Assembly: GCA_034436355.1 (NCBI GenBank)
Contig: DAOTVQ010000038.1
Location: forward strand, 139,096 to 203,095
DNA length: 64,000 nt
DNA from: CP2-2F sp034436355
GTDB lineage: Bacteria; Chloroflexota; Anaerolineae; Aggregatilineales; UBA2796
Direction of reading: 5' to 3'
Shown here: positions 24,946-33,359 of the stretch, piece after piece
Layout: each line of letters begins with the position of its first letter
Position numbering within the stretch: position 1 is the stretch's first letter
Notes under the pieces: generated by a model
Databases searched by the model: none
Told to the model about the DNA's origin: nothing
Seen by the model: only the letters and a program-made list of their open reading frames with translations
Position numbers and translations under genes: made by a program

Positions 24946-25461
24946 CTACTGTTCGGGCAGATCGCTTGGGTTGGCGCTCTGGGCGGGCTTGGTGCGCCAA
25001 CTGAGCAGAAACAGTACGCCAATGCCGAGCACAATGGCGTGGTCGGCAAAGTTACTGACGTTTGCCAGCACATTCGGAATCCGCACCAAGAACCAATCTA
25101 CCACATAGCCAAGCGTTAGGCGGTCTAGGGCATTGCCGCAAGCACCGCCTAAGACCAAGCCAAGCGCGATGCGCGTTGCCCAATTATCGTCTGCCATGCG
25201 CGGGTAAAAGATCAGAATGCCGATCACCATGCCGAGCGCGATCAGTAAGAACAGATCGCCGGCTTGTGGCAGCAGGCTGAAGGCGGCGCCGGTGTTCTGG
25301 CTGAACGTGATACCGAACACTTCGCGCAGCGGCTCAATGGGCGTGATCGTCTCACCAAGCGCTAGGGTTGCGCGCACCCAATGTTTTGCCACCTGATCCA
25401 GCACCAAGACGCTGAGGGCAGGCACCAAGAGCGCTGCCCAATGCTTCAAAGCGCCGTTCAC
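24946..25461 (-). CDS. lspA: Lipoprotein signal peptidase (signal peptidase II)
   Basis: LspA cleaves prolipoprotein signal peptides in the membrane after lipidation. I take the GTG at 25461, which overlaps the GH31 stop as GTGA; an upstream in-frame ATG at 25539 would extend into the GH31 gene with unrelated basic sequence. The 171-residue product has four membrane segments, the conserved NTGAAFSLL, and the two catalytic aspartates in GNALDRLTLGYVVDWF and SNFADHAIVLG. The C-terminal tail is hydrophilic. It is the last gene of a GH42-GH31-lspA chain with 4-nt overlaps, an unusual company for lspA. Confidence 0.93.
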   Translation of the reverse strand: MNGALKHWAALLVPALSVLVLDQVAKHWVRATLALGETITPIEPLREVFGITFSQNTGAAFSLLPQAGDLFLLIALGMVIGILIFYPRMADDNWATRIALGLVLGGACGNALDRLTLGYVVDWFLVRIPNVLANVSNFADHAIVLGIGVLFLLSWRTKPAQSANPSDLPEQ

Positions 25462-27407
25462 GAGAGATCGTCCCAACGCGAGTCTTCGTTCACGAACAGC
25501 GGCAGCACATCCAGCGGCGCGGGATAATGAAGCAGCCAAGTGCCGTTGCTCTCGTAGCGCTCGCCCGTCCAGTAGTCACGCCATACGCCGTAGGGCAGGT
25601 AGATATGCCGTGCGGCGGTGTTGGGCGTTAGCACAGGCGCCACAAGGTATCTGCCCATCAGATATTGGTCACCAATGCCAAGCGCGGTCATATCTTCAGG
25701 CGCTTCCCACAGCAGCGGACGGATGACGGGCGTGCCATCTATGGTAGCGCGGCGGGCGGCAGCAAGGCGTTCGTCTGCCAGCGTCACGTGCAGGTCGGCA
25801 TATTTGCGGCAAATGGCGACTGTTTCGTCGTCAAAATCCCACGGCGCAATGGAGAACTGCATCGCCAGCATGGGCACACTTGCCTGAGTCCAGCGGATGA
25901 GCAGTTCTTTATTGGGCAGCAAATCGCCGTAGGCATTGCCGCCAATCATATCCGGCAAGGTGAACGGATAGCCCGTCAGCGAGAGCATCAGCGCCGTCGT
26001 GACCACTGACGCCAAGCCGTTATCGTAGCCCCACGTGCTAAAGCGATCCCACTGCCGAAAGAGGATCGGCAAGCGCTGGCTAAACCAGCCTGTCCGCACT
26101 TCGCAATACGGGAAGTGTTCGGCGGCAAAGGCTGACCAACGGGCGCTATATTCGTTGCGGTGCATCGGCGTATGCGTGCGCGCATCAGCAGGGAAGAAAC
26201 CCGCCTCACCGGCATCGAACTTATAGCCCGCCAAGCCCACTTGTTCTTGCAATTCGCGCAGTTTGGCAGCATACCACGCTAACGCCTCTGGATTGCTCAC
26301 ATCCAGCAGATAGCCCAAGCCTTGCCACCAAATCACGGTGTAAGGCTCGTCGCTCTCAGGGCGTTTGATCAGGTAGCCGTGCTGGATCGCCTCTTGTGTG
26401 TTGGGCGATTCCGCCACGAGGAAGGGATGCACCCACACCGTGACGTTGAAGCCTAGCGCGTTCAGGGCTGCCACCATGCCACGCGGATCGGGGAAGCGCG
26501 CAGGGTCAAAGGTGTTATAACCATAGGCGCGCTGCCACTTATCGTCAATTTCAAAGGTGCTGCCGGGATAGCCATAGGCGCGAATTTCTTGGGCATAGCC
26601 AAGCACACGCGCCTGATTAATCTCAGTTTTGTAGCGCGCCCACGTCGTCCAGATTGGTTGGCGCAGTAAATCTTCGGGCGGAATACGTTCAGGCTTGCCT
26701 AACTGCCCGATCAACTGTTGGTAGGCGTCGCGGATATGCTTGCCAACCAAGATCAGATAATTAAGTGGCTGGTTTGGGTTGTGCAGGGTCAGTTGGGCAG
26801 AGGCGTGCAGGCTGGAAAGCGGCGGGCGCTCAATGGCGGGTGCTTGGGCGGCACTCAAGTCCCATATGGGCGGCGCGACGTGGCTAGGCGGCGCATTGAA
26901 GCCAACGTGCAGCGAGTCGGCGGCATTTTGCACCAAGATCGCGGCGCCGGTGGCACATAACCACGCAGGCGTTTGGATGTTGCCAAGCCCCGTCCCGCCG
27001 TTATCCCATGTGAGCAGCGGCGCTTCCCACAAGCTGATCTGTTCGAGTGGATAGCGTTGGTGGATGATCTCACCCTGCCCATACCAATGTACACCAACCA
27101 GCAGATCAAAGGTATCGCGGGTCGGCTGATCCCAGACCAACTGCCAGCCATTTTCCAGCACCAGCACGCGCAGCCTGCCAAAGCCGTGCGCGCCGCGATA
27201 AAAGGTGAGGATCGCCTCGCCGCCCTCTGCCTGCCACAGGCTTAGGCGCTGGCACGGTTCGCCCCAGCCGGAACTGGTTTGCAGCACCAGCCGATTCTCT
27301 GCCAACAAGCGAAAGCCTGTGCCGTCTAGGGCGAACTCTAAACGCGAGTGTGTTGTGCCAAGCGTGAGGATGCCCTCACGCTCGGTTGTCCAAATGGCGA
27401 CTGTCAC
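25458..27407 (-). CDS. Glycoside hydrolase family 31 alpha-glycosidase
   Basis: A 649-residue GH31 enzyme: beta-sandwich N-domain, TIM barrel from about 240, and C-terminal beta domains. The barrel shows STFEIDDKW (substrate-binding Asp pair, about 284-291), the nucleophile region GYKFDAGEAGFF with D398, and STWGYDNGLASVV with D462 as likely acid/base. The motif set is closer to the YihQ/MYORG-like branches than to classic alpha-glucosidases (WxDMNE), so an alpha-galactosidic or other alpha-glycosidic substrate is possible. No signal peptide, so a cytoplasmic oligosaccharide is likely. It overlaps the upstream GH42 and downstream lspA genes by 4 nt each. Confidence 0.9.
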   Translation of the reverse strand: MTVAIWTTEREGILTLGTTHSRLEFALDGTGFRLLAENRLVLQTSSGWGEPCQRLSLWQAEGGEAILTFYRGAHGFGRLRVLVLENGWQLVWDQPTRDTFDLLVGVHWYGQGEIIHQRYPLEQISLWEAPLLTWDNGGTGLGNIQTPAWLCATGAAILVQNAADSLHVGFNAPPSHVAPPIWDLSAAQAPAIERPPLSSLHASAQLTLHNPNQPLNYLILVGKHIRDAYQQLIGQLGKPERIPPEDLLRQPIWTTWARYKTEINQARVLGYAQEIRAYGYPGSTFEIDDKWQRAYGYNTFDPARFPDPRGMVAALNALGFNVTVWVHPFLVAESPNTQEAIQHGYLIKRPESDEPYTVIWWQGLGYLLDVSNPEALAWYAAKLRELQEQVGLAGYKFDAGEAGFFPADARTHTPMHRNEYSARWSAFAAEHFPYCEVRTGWFSQRLPILFRQWDRFSTWGYDNGLASVVTTALMLSLTGYPFTLPDMIGGNAYGDLLPNKELLIRWTQASVPMLAMQFSIAPWDFDDETVAICRKYADLHVTLADERLAAARRATIDGTPVIRPLLWEAPEDMTALGIGDQYLMGRYLVAPVLTPNTAARHIYLPYGVWRDYWTGERYESNGTWLLHYPAPLDVLPLFVNEDSRWDDLS

Positions 27408-29425
27408 TGCCCTTGCTCCGTAAAGGTAACGGTGCGCTTGCTGTGATTGATCCGCACCTCAACCGCCTTGCCCGCAGCGTCCTGCATTGGGATGATCTCG
27501 ACAGTCTGCCCACGCGGCACGTCGTTGGCGGCTGGCTCAAAGCGCGCCAAATCAAGCGCTTGCCAGATCGAGCGCGGAATCAGCGGCGCACACCAGCAGC
27601 CGATGTAGATAGCTGCGCCTTCGCCTACTTTGTTCAGCGTGGCAGCGGCGGCGTCTTTATAGTAGCCATCGGCATAGCGCATGATCACTTCGGCGGTGGT
27701 TGGTGTCAGCACCTCTGCCCACAGACGGTAGCGCAGCTTGGGCGCCACGCCAAAGCCTTCGCCAAAGCCGATGCCCACCGTTTTAGCGGCAATATCAGTG
27801 ACGTGCGCGCCGCGATCATCGTCCCAATCGGGCGAGGGATCGTTGGGCGTGCGCCAGCCCACGCTTGGCGTTGGCGGAATGCTCAGGAATTCATCCACCG
27901 TCACACCGAGCAGCTCGGAAAGCCCGCCGGCAGGCATCGGCTGATCAGTCCAGGTGTTGCCCTTGTTCTTGAAGAAGGCGCGGAAGGTGACGACCAATTT
28001 GCCGCCTTGTTCCACGTAGGCGCGCCACTTGGCAGCTTGCCCTTCGTCAATCAGGGCGGGCGATGGCACAAAAACCGCCGCATAGCCGCTGAGATCAGCG
28101 CTGCGCGGCAGCACATCTACGGCGATGTGCTTTTCCCACAGCTCACGGTAGAGATCAAGCACCACCTGATAGTAAGAAAACTCGGCATTGTGCGGATCAA
28201 GGCGCAGCGTCCAGAAATCCTCATAGTCAAAGAGGATGGCGACTGACGCCTTGCCGCGCTTGAGCAGCGGATATTTGGCAATGTCTTCACTGACTGCCTT
28301 CGCCTCGTGCCAGCAGCGGTCAGGTGTGCCGTCATGTTTCAGCACGCCCGCGTGATACTGCTCTTGCCCGATGTTCACAGCGCGTTCACGGAAGTAGAGG
28401 ACTGCCTCTGCGCCGTGCGCGAACGCCTGATGCGTCCAAGCACGCACCTGTCCCGGCGGCACCGGTGGATTGTAGGGCGTCCAATTGACCGTTCCCGGCT
28501 GCTGTTCCATCACCCAGAAAGGACGCCCTGCCTTCATGCCGCGCATCAGGTCTAGGTTAAAGGCAGCTTCCAGCGGACCTGACATGCCATGCAGGTAGTT
28601 ATCGTAGCCCACAAAGTCCAGATCGGCGGCAAGGGCGTAATAATCCAGCTCAAAGAACTTCAGCATAAAGTTATGCGTGATGAAGCGCTCTGCGCCAATG
28701 CGTGGGCGCAAAATCTCGATCTGGCTGCGCTGAAAATCCACCCAGCCTTGGCTGGAGAAGCGCCGAAAATCGAGCAGCAAGCCGGGATTATGGGCGGCGG
28801 TGGTTGGCGCAGGAACAGGGATGTGCGCCCAATCGGTGTAGGTCGCGCTCCAGAATTGCGTTCCCCAGGCGGCGTTCAGCGCATCTAAGGTGCCGTATTT
28901 CGCCTTGCACCACGCCTGAAAAGCGCTACGGGCGTGGTCGGAAATATCTTCGGTGCTACCGTGGCAGCCAAATTCGTTATCAATCTGCCAACCGATGACA
29001 TTCGGATGCTGTCCCCAGTGATCGGCAATGGCCGTCACGATGCGATCAGCGGCAGCGCGGTAAGCAGGTGCATGGCAGGTCACCGAACGGCGCGAACCGA
29101 ACGAGTCGCGCACGCCTGTGTAGGGGTCTACGCGCAGAATATCAGGGTGCGCGGCAACCAACCACGCCGGCGGCGTCGGAGTCGGTGTGCAGAGGATTGC
29201 CTGAATGCCTGCCGCTTGGAAAACTTCCAGCGCCCGATCCATCCACGCAAAAGCGTACTGCCCTTCGGCAGGCTCTAATTTATCCCACGCAAATTCCATC
29301 ATGCGGACGACAGTAATGCCCGCTTCGCGCAGCAGGCGCGCATCTTCTGCCCAACGCGATTCGTGCCAATGTTCAGGGTAATAAGCAACGCCTAGCAGTC
29401 GGCGCGCCAAAGGTTGAATGCTCAA
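27404..29425 (-). CDS. Glycoside hydrolase family 42 beta-galactosidase
   Basis: A family 42 enzyme of about 673 residues. I favour the TTG at 29425, which has AAGGAAG eight bases upstream; a GTG at 29449 adds eight residues with a weaker ribosome site. The barrel starts LGVAYYPEHW, a GH42 hallmark. Numbered from the GTG, the acid/base is E159 in GWQIDNEFGCH and the nucleophile E315 in PFWVMEQQPGTVNW. The central trimerisation-like domain (about 390-600) and a small C-terminal beta domain are present. There is no signal peptide. It is first in the GH42-GH31-lspA chain; cytoplasmic hydrolysis of imported beta-galactosides is inferred, and the ABC importer at 3-7 kb could feed it. Confidence 0.93.
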   Translation of the reverse strand: MSIQPLARRLLGVAYYPEHWHESRWAEDARLLREAGITVVRMMEFAWDKLEPAEGQYAFAWMDRALEVFQAAGIQAILCTPTPTPPAWLVAAHPDILRVDPYTGVRDSFGSRRSVTCHAPAYRAAADRIVTAIADHWGQHPNVIGWQIDNEFGCHGSTEDISDHARSAFQAWCKAKYGTLDALNAAWGTQFWSATYTDWAHIPVPAPTTAAHNPGLLLDFRRFSSQGWVDFQRSQIEILRPRIGAERFITHNFMLKFFELDYYALAADLDFVGYDNYLHGMSGPLEAAFNLDLMRGMKAGRPFWVMEQQPGTVNWTPYNPPVPPGQVRAWTHQAFAHGAEAVLYFRERAVNIGQEQYHAGVLKHDGTPDRCWHEAKAVSEDIAKYPLLKRGKASVAILFDYEDFWTLRLDPHNAEFSYYQVVLDLYRELWEKHIAVDVLPRSADLSGYAAVFVPSPALIDEGQAAKWRAYVEQGGKLVVTFRAFFKNKGNTWTDQPMPAGGLSELLGVTVDEFLSIPPTPSVGWRTPNDPSPDWDDDRGAHVTDIAAKTVGIGFGEGFGVAPKLRYRLWAEVLTPTTAEVIMRYADGYYKDAAAATLNKVGEGAAIYIGCWCAPLIPRSIWQALDLARFEPAANDVPRGQTVEIIPMQDAAGKAVEVRINHSKRTVTFTEQGQ

Positions 29426-29522
29426 GGTCTTGTCTTCCTTAGCGGACACTTTTTTGATCGGTAAAACATCGCCTGATTATGCCCAAATTCGCCCAAACGG
29501 ACAAGGCTCACCCCGCTTTTTG

Positions 29523-29531
29523 TGCTATACT
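29523..29531 (+). promoter_or_regulatory. Extended -10 promoter of the restriction-modification gene
   Basis: TGCTATACT, in the longer string TTTTTGTGCTATACT, 36 nt upstream of the ATG at 29568. No -35 consensus. Confidence 0.5.
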
Positions 29532-29567
29532 CTTTAACCAGTTAAGCAGCACACACGGAAAGCCGCC

Positions 29568-32500
29568 ATGTCTGACGCACTCAGCACCTACCAAGCCGAG
29601 ATCAGCCGCCAGTTTGCCAGCGGCGTTGCCCAAGAACACGCCTACCGCCCCGCCCTGATCACCCTGTTGCGCGCCTTTGCCCCGCACCTGACTGTCATTA
29701 ACGAACCCCGCCAGCAGCGCGGCAACCGACCCGATTTGGCTGTGCAGAACCGCGACCGCCTCTCAATTGGCTATCTGGAGACCAAAGACCTGTCGGCTCG
29801 GCTGAGTGAGGCGGAACGCACCGAACAGTTGACGCGCTACCGCGCCAACCTGAATAACCTGATCCTGACCAACTACCTTGAGTTTCGCTGGTATGTGAAT
29901 GGCGACCCCCGTGAGAGCGCCCAACTTGCCCGCCTGACCCCCAAAGGCGCGCTGCGCCCCGTCCCTGATGGCGCCGCCGCCGTTCAAACCCTGTTGCAGG
30001 CTTTCCTGAGCCAAAGCGCCCTACCCATCAGCACCCCAACTGAACTGGCAGAGCGCATGGCAGCCCTCACCCGCCTGCTGCGCGATAAAATGCAGGCAGC
30101 CCTCCGTGCCGAGCCGCCCTCCCAAACGCTTCAGGCGTGGCGCGCTGATCTTGCTAAGGCGCTCATGCCCGGCATTGATCAGCCGCAGCGCACCGCCGAA
30201 TTTTCCGATATGCTTGCCCAGACGCTTGCCTATGGCTTGTTTTCGGCACGCGCTGCCGAACCCGACTTGGCATTCAGCCGCCATGCCGCCCGCCGCTTCA
30301 TTCCGCGCACAAACCCCTTCCTGCGCGATTTCTTTGACAAACTTGCTGATTTAAGCCTTGATGATGAGCCGTACATCGGCTACGTTGATGACCTTGCCGA
30401 CCTGCTGGCAAACGCTGATATTGAGAGCATCCTTGCCAACTTTGGCAAACGCAGCGCCCGCCAAGACCCTATCGTGCATTTTTATGAGACTTTCCTTGCC
30501 AAATATGATGCCGCCTTGCGCGAAAAACGCGGCGTCTATTACACGCCCGAACCTGTCGTCAACTTTATTGTTGGCGCGGTGGATAACCTGCTGCGCCAGC
30601 AGTTTAACTGCCGCGATGGCTTGGCAGAGCGCGCCAAACTGCCCGATGGCAGCCACCGCCTGCTCATCTTAGACCCTGCCTGTGGCACAGGTACTTTCCT
30701 CTATAATGTGATCGAGCGCATCCGTGAAACGTTCAAAGGCAACGGCGGCGCGTGGGCAAGCTATGTGCGTGAACACCTGCTGCCCCGCCTTTTCGGCTTC
30801 GAGCTGCTCATGGCGCCCTATGCCGTTGCCCATTTCAAGCTGGGAATGCAGTTGGCAGGGCGCGATCTGCCGCCGAACGCCCCCGCCCTCAGCTTCCAAG
30901 CGCAGGGCAAGGCAGACCGCCTGCAAATCTACCTGACCAACGCCCTAGAGAGCGTGCCGAACCGCACCCAGCAGGAACTAGGCTTGATGGGCTGGCTGAC
31001 CGCCGAGGCGCTCAGCGCAGAGCGCGTTAAGCGCGATTTGCCGATCATGGTCGTGTTGGGCAACCCGCCCTATTCAGGGCATTCTGCCAACCAGAACGCT
31101 TGGATTGACAGCCTGCTGCGCGATTACTACCACGTGGATGGCGCGCCGCTGGACGAGCGCAACCCTAAATGGCTGCAAGATGACTATGTCAAGTTCATCC
31201 GCTTTGGGCAGTGGCGCGTGCAGCAGAGCGGCGAAGGCATCCTTGCCTTCATCACCAACCACGGCTATCTGGATAACCCGACCTTTCGCGGAATGCGCCA
31301 ACAACTGCTGCACACCTTCAGCGAGATTTACATCATAGACCTGCACGGCAACGCCAAAAAGCGCGAGCAAGCGCCCGACGGCGGCAAGGACGAGAACGTC
31401 TTTGATATTCAGCAGGGCGTGTGCATTGGCATTTTTGTGAAGCGGCGCGGCGCGGACGGCACGGCGCCCGCCCAAGTCTTTCACCGCCACCTGTGGGGAA
31501 CCCGCGCCGAGAAATATGCCGCCCTTGAAGCGCTTACCCTTGAGGGCGAAGGCGTGACACCGCTGACGCCCAGCGCGCCCTTCTACTTGTTCACGCCGCA
31601 AGACACCGCGCTGCGCCAAGAGTATGAGACCTTTTGGCGCGTTACCGACTATATGAAGGTCAATTCCGTCGGCATTGTGACGGCACGCGATGCACTAACC
31701 ATTCAGCCCACACCCGAAGCACTGATGAATACTGTGCGCGACTTTGCCACACTGCCCGCCGAGATAGCTCGACAAAAATACGCGCTGGGTAAGGATGCTA
31801 GAGACTGGAAAGTCGTACTAGCACAAGCAGACTTGAATAATAGCAAACTGGACTCTAAATACATCACGCCGATTCTCTATCGTCCGTTCGATATACAATA
31901 CACTTACTACACAGGACAGGTGCGCGGTTTCATTTGTAGGCCGCGCCGCGAAGTCATGCAGCACATGCTCAAAGAAAACCTCGCGCTTATAACAGTTCGC
32001 CAAGTAGCTGAAGGCATCTTTGATCACGTTTTTGCTACAAATAGTTTAACAGAAAGCAGAATTACGCTCAGTAACAAGGGAATCGCGTACACATTCCCGC
32101 TTTACCTGTACCTTGACAGTGATAGCGGCGAAACAGCGCATGGTTTGGCGTGGGCGGTCAGCGAGAAAGGGCGCTACCCAAACCTGAGCAAGGCGTTTAT
32201 CGAGGCATTCAGCGGGCGTGTAGCGTTGCAGTTCATCACGGAAGGGCGCGGCGATCTGCTGACGACGTTCGGACCAGAGGACGTTTTCCACTACAGCTAT
32301 GCCATTTTCCACAGCCCTACGTATCGGGCGCGCTATGCCGAGTTCCTCAAGCTGGATTTTCCGCGCTTGCCACTGCCCAAAGATGCCCAAACCTTCCGCC
32401 GCTTGGCAGAGATCGGTGGGCAATTGGTGGCGCTGCACCTGCTGGAACAAGCGCCGCCAAGTCTGCCAACCTTCCCCGTCAGCGGCGATAATCGGGTGGG

Positions 32501-32744
32501 GCGCAAACATCCGCGCTATGCAGAGGGGCGCGTTTACCTCAACGAGACGCAGTATTTTGCGGATGTGGCGGAGTCGGTATGGCGCTTCCAGATTGGCGGC
32601 TATCAGGTGGCGGAAAAATGGCTGAAAGATCGGCGGGATCGCGTCTTGCGCTACGATGAGATTGAGCATTACCGAACTGTGCTAGGCATCTTGGCGGAAA
32701 CTGCCACCCTCATGGGAAAAATAGATGCCGTTGTGTGGTGGTGA
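29568..32744 (+). CDS. Single-chain restriction-modification enzyme (type IIG/ISP-like)
   Basis: A 1058-residue protein joining nuclease and N6-adenine methyltransferase. The N-terminal domain has a PD-(D/E)xK pattern: RPDLAV then GYLETKDL (about 47-70). After a helical linker comes KRGVYYTPEPVVNFIVGAVDNLL, then methyltransferase motif I LDPACGTGTFLYNVIERI and motif IV VVLGNPPYSGH. The C-terminal third (YTYYTGQVRGFICRPRREV) matches the type ISP specificity region. No helicase motifs lie between nuclease and methyltransferase, so it is closer to type IIG or a helicase-less ISP relative. Bases about 31,720-32,110, in the presumed target-recognition region, are visibly AT-richer and use rare codons (AGA, ATA, CTA) unlike the flanks, suggesting domain exchange. 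No partner gene is adjacent. Confidence 0.85.
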   Translation: MSDALSTYQAEISRQFASGVAQEHAYRPALITLLRAFAPHLTVINEPRQQRGNRPDLAVQNRDRLSIGYLETKDLSARLSEAERTEQLTRYRANLNNLILTNYLEFRWYVNGDPRESAQLARLTPKGALRPVPDGAAAVQTLLQAFLSQSALPISTPTELAERMAALTRLLRDKMQAALRAEPPSQTLQAWRADLAKALMPGIDQPQRTAEFSDMLAQTLAYGLFSARAAEPDLAFSRHAARRFIPRTNPFLRDFFDKLADLSLDDEPYIGYVDDLADLLANADIESILANFGKRSARQDPIVHFYETFLAKYDAALREKRGVYYTPEPVVNFIVGAVDNLLRQQFNCRDGLAERAKLPDGSHRLLILDPACGTGTFLYNVIERIRETFKGNGGAWASYVREHLLPRLFGFELLMAPYAVAHFKLGMQLAGRDLPPNAPALSFQAQGKADRLQIYLTNALESVPNRTQQELGLMGWLTAEALSAERVKRDLPIMVVLGNPPYSGHSANQNAWIDSLLRDYYHVDGAPLDERNPKWLQDDYVKFIRFGQWRVQQSGEGILAFITNHGYLDNPTFRGMRQQLLHTFSEIYIIDLHGNAKKREQAPDGGKDENVFDIQQGVCIGIFVKRRGADGTAPAQVFHRHLWGTRAEKYAALEALTLEGEGVTPLTPSAPFYLFTPQDTALRQEYETFWRVTDYMKVNSVGIVTARDALTIQPTPEALMNTVRDFATLPAEIARQKYALGKDARDWKVVLAQADLNNSKLDSKYITPILYRPFDIQYTYYTGQVRGFICRPRREVMQHMLKENLALITVRQVAEGIFDHVFATNSLTESRITLSNKGIAYTFPLYLYLDSDSGETAHGLAWAVSEKGRYPNLSKAFIEAFSGRVALQFITEGRGDLLTTFGPEDVFHYSYAIFHSPTYRARYAEFLKLDFPRLPLPKDAQTFRRLAEIGGQLVALHLLEQAPPSLPTFPVSGDNRVGRKHPRYAEGRVYLNETQYFADVAESVWRFQIGGYQVAEKWLKDRRDRVLRYDEIEHYRTVLGILAETATLMGKIDAVVWW

Positions 32745-32762
32745 TCGGTCACAGGCGGTATA

Positions 32763-32860
32763 CCCTACCCGAAAGCCCGCCGCGTAAACAGGGCGGGGCT
32801 TCCCAGATCATCTCTGATTTCCTTTGCTTGCTTGCGGGAAAGGGCTAATAAGGGGTTTGC
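32763..32860 (+). repeat. Dispersed intergenic repeat, copy 2
   Basis: CCCTACCC, GGCGGGGCTT, the core CAGATCATCTCTGA (32804-32817) and TTTCC occur in the same order as in the copy at 17461-17541 (other orientation). It lies directly after the restriction-modification gene. Function unknown. Confidence 0.6.
32773..32801 (+). terminator. Hairpin after the restriction-modification gene
   Basis: AAGCCCGCC (32773-32781) pairs with GGCGGGGCTT (32792-32801) with one bulged G. It forms the first part of the dispersed repeat, so the repeat may double as a terminator. Confidence 0.45.
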
Positions 32861-32943
32861 CCTTTGATAAGCAGACAGCAAAATTGGCAAAATACGGGTA
32901 AAGTAGGGATGTTAATCTAGGTATCCGAATCAGGGATTTTTCC

Positions 32944-33345
32944 ATGCAACCGACTGATCTCACTTTAAGCGTGCTGCCTGATGTGTTTGCCGTGTGTCAG
33001 TTGCCACCCACCACACCTACGCCTGATTGGGCAACGGGCAGCCTAGTTGTGATTGCCCGCACGCCTGAGGAACTTTCGATTGTCTGTCAAGAATCAGCGG
33101 TGCCGCTCGGCATTCCAAGAGAGGGCGGGTTGCGTGCGCTGCGCATTGAAGAGACGCTCGCCTTTTCGCTGACAGGCATTCTGGCAGGCATTAGCACGGT
33201 GTTGGCGGCGGTTGGCATCACGATCTTTGCCATCTCCACCTACAACACCGATTATGTGTTGGTGCGCCAAGCCAGCTTAGAACGTGCGCTGCGTGCGCTC
33301 AGCCTTGAAGGCTATCAGCTTGTGCCGTTTGATGAATCAGCTTAA
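32944..33345 (+). CDS. ACT-domain regulatory protein
   Basis: A 133-residue protein with the two-part ACT_7 (CASTOR/LysC-like) organisation: LTLSVLPDVFAVCQLPP and SLVVIARTPEELSIVC in the first half, then LRIEETLAFSLTGILAGISTVLAAVGITIFAISTYNTDYVLV in the second (family consensus, given here as its start and end). ACT domains bind amino acids or similar small ligands. No enzyme domain is attached, so it probably senses a ligand and acts on a partner. The gene ends 14 nt before the REC-histidine kinase gene, and both seem part of a five-gene rightward unit. Confidence 0.85.
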   Translation: MQPTDLTLSVLPDVFAVCQLPPTTPTPDWATGSLVVIARTPEELSIVCQESAVPLGIPREGGLRALRIEETLAFSLTGILAGISTVLAAVGITIFAISTYNTDYVLVRQASLERALRALSLEGYQLVPFDESA

Positions 33346-33359
33346 GAAGCAGGTGATGT

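Noticed and set aside
27386..28246. 286-codon plus-strand frame
   Set aside because: Antisense to the GH42 gene, no ribosome site and no family features.
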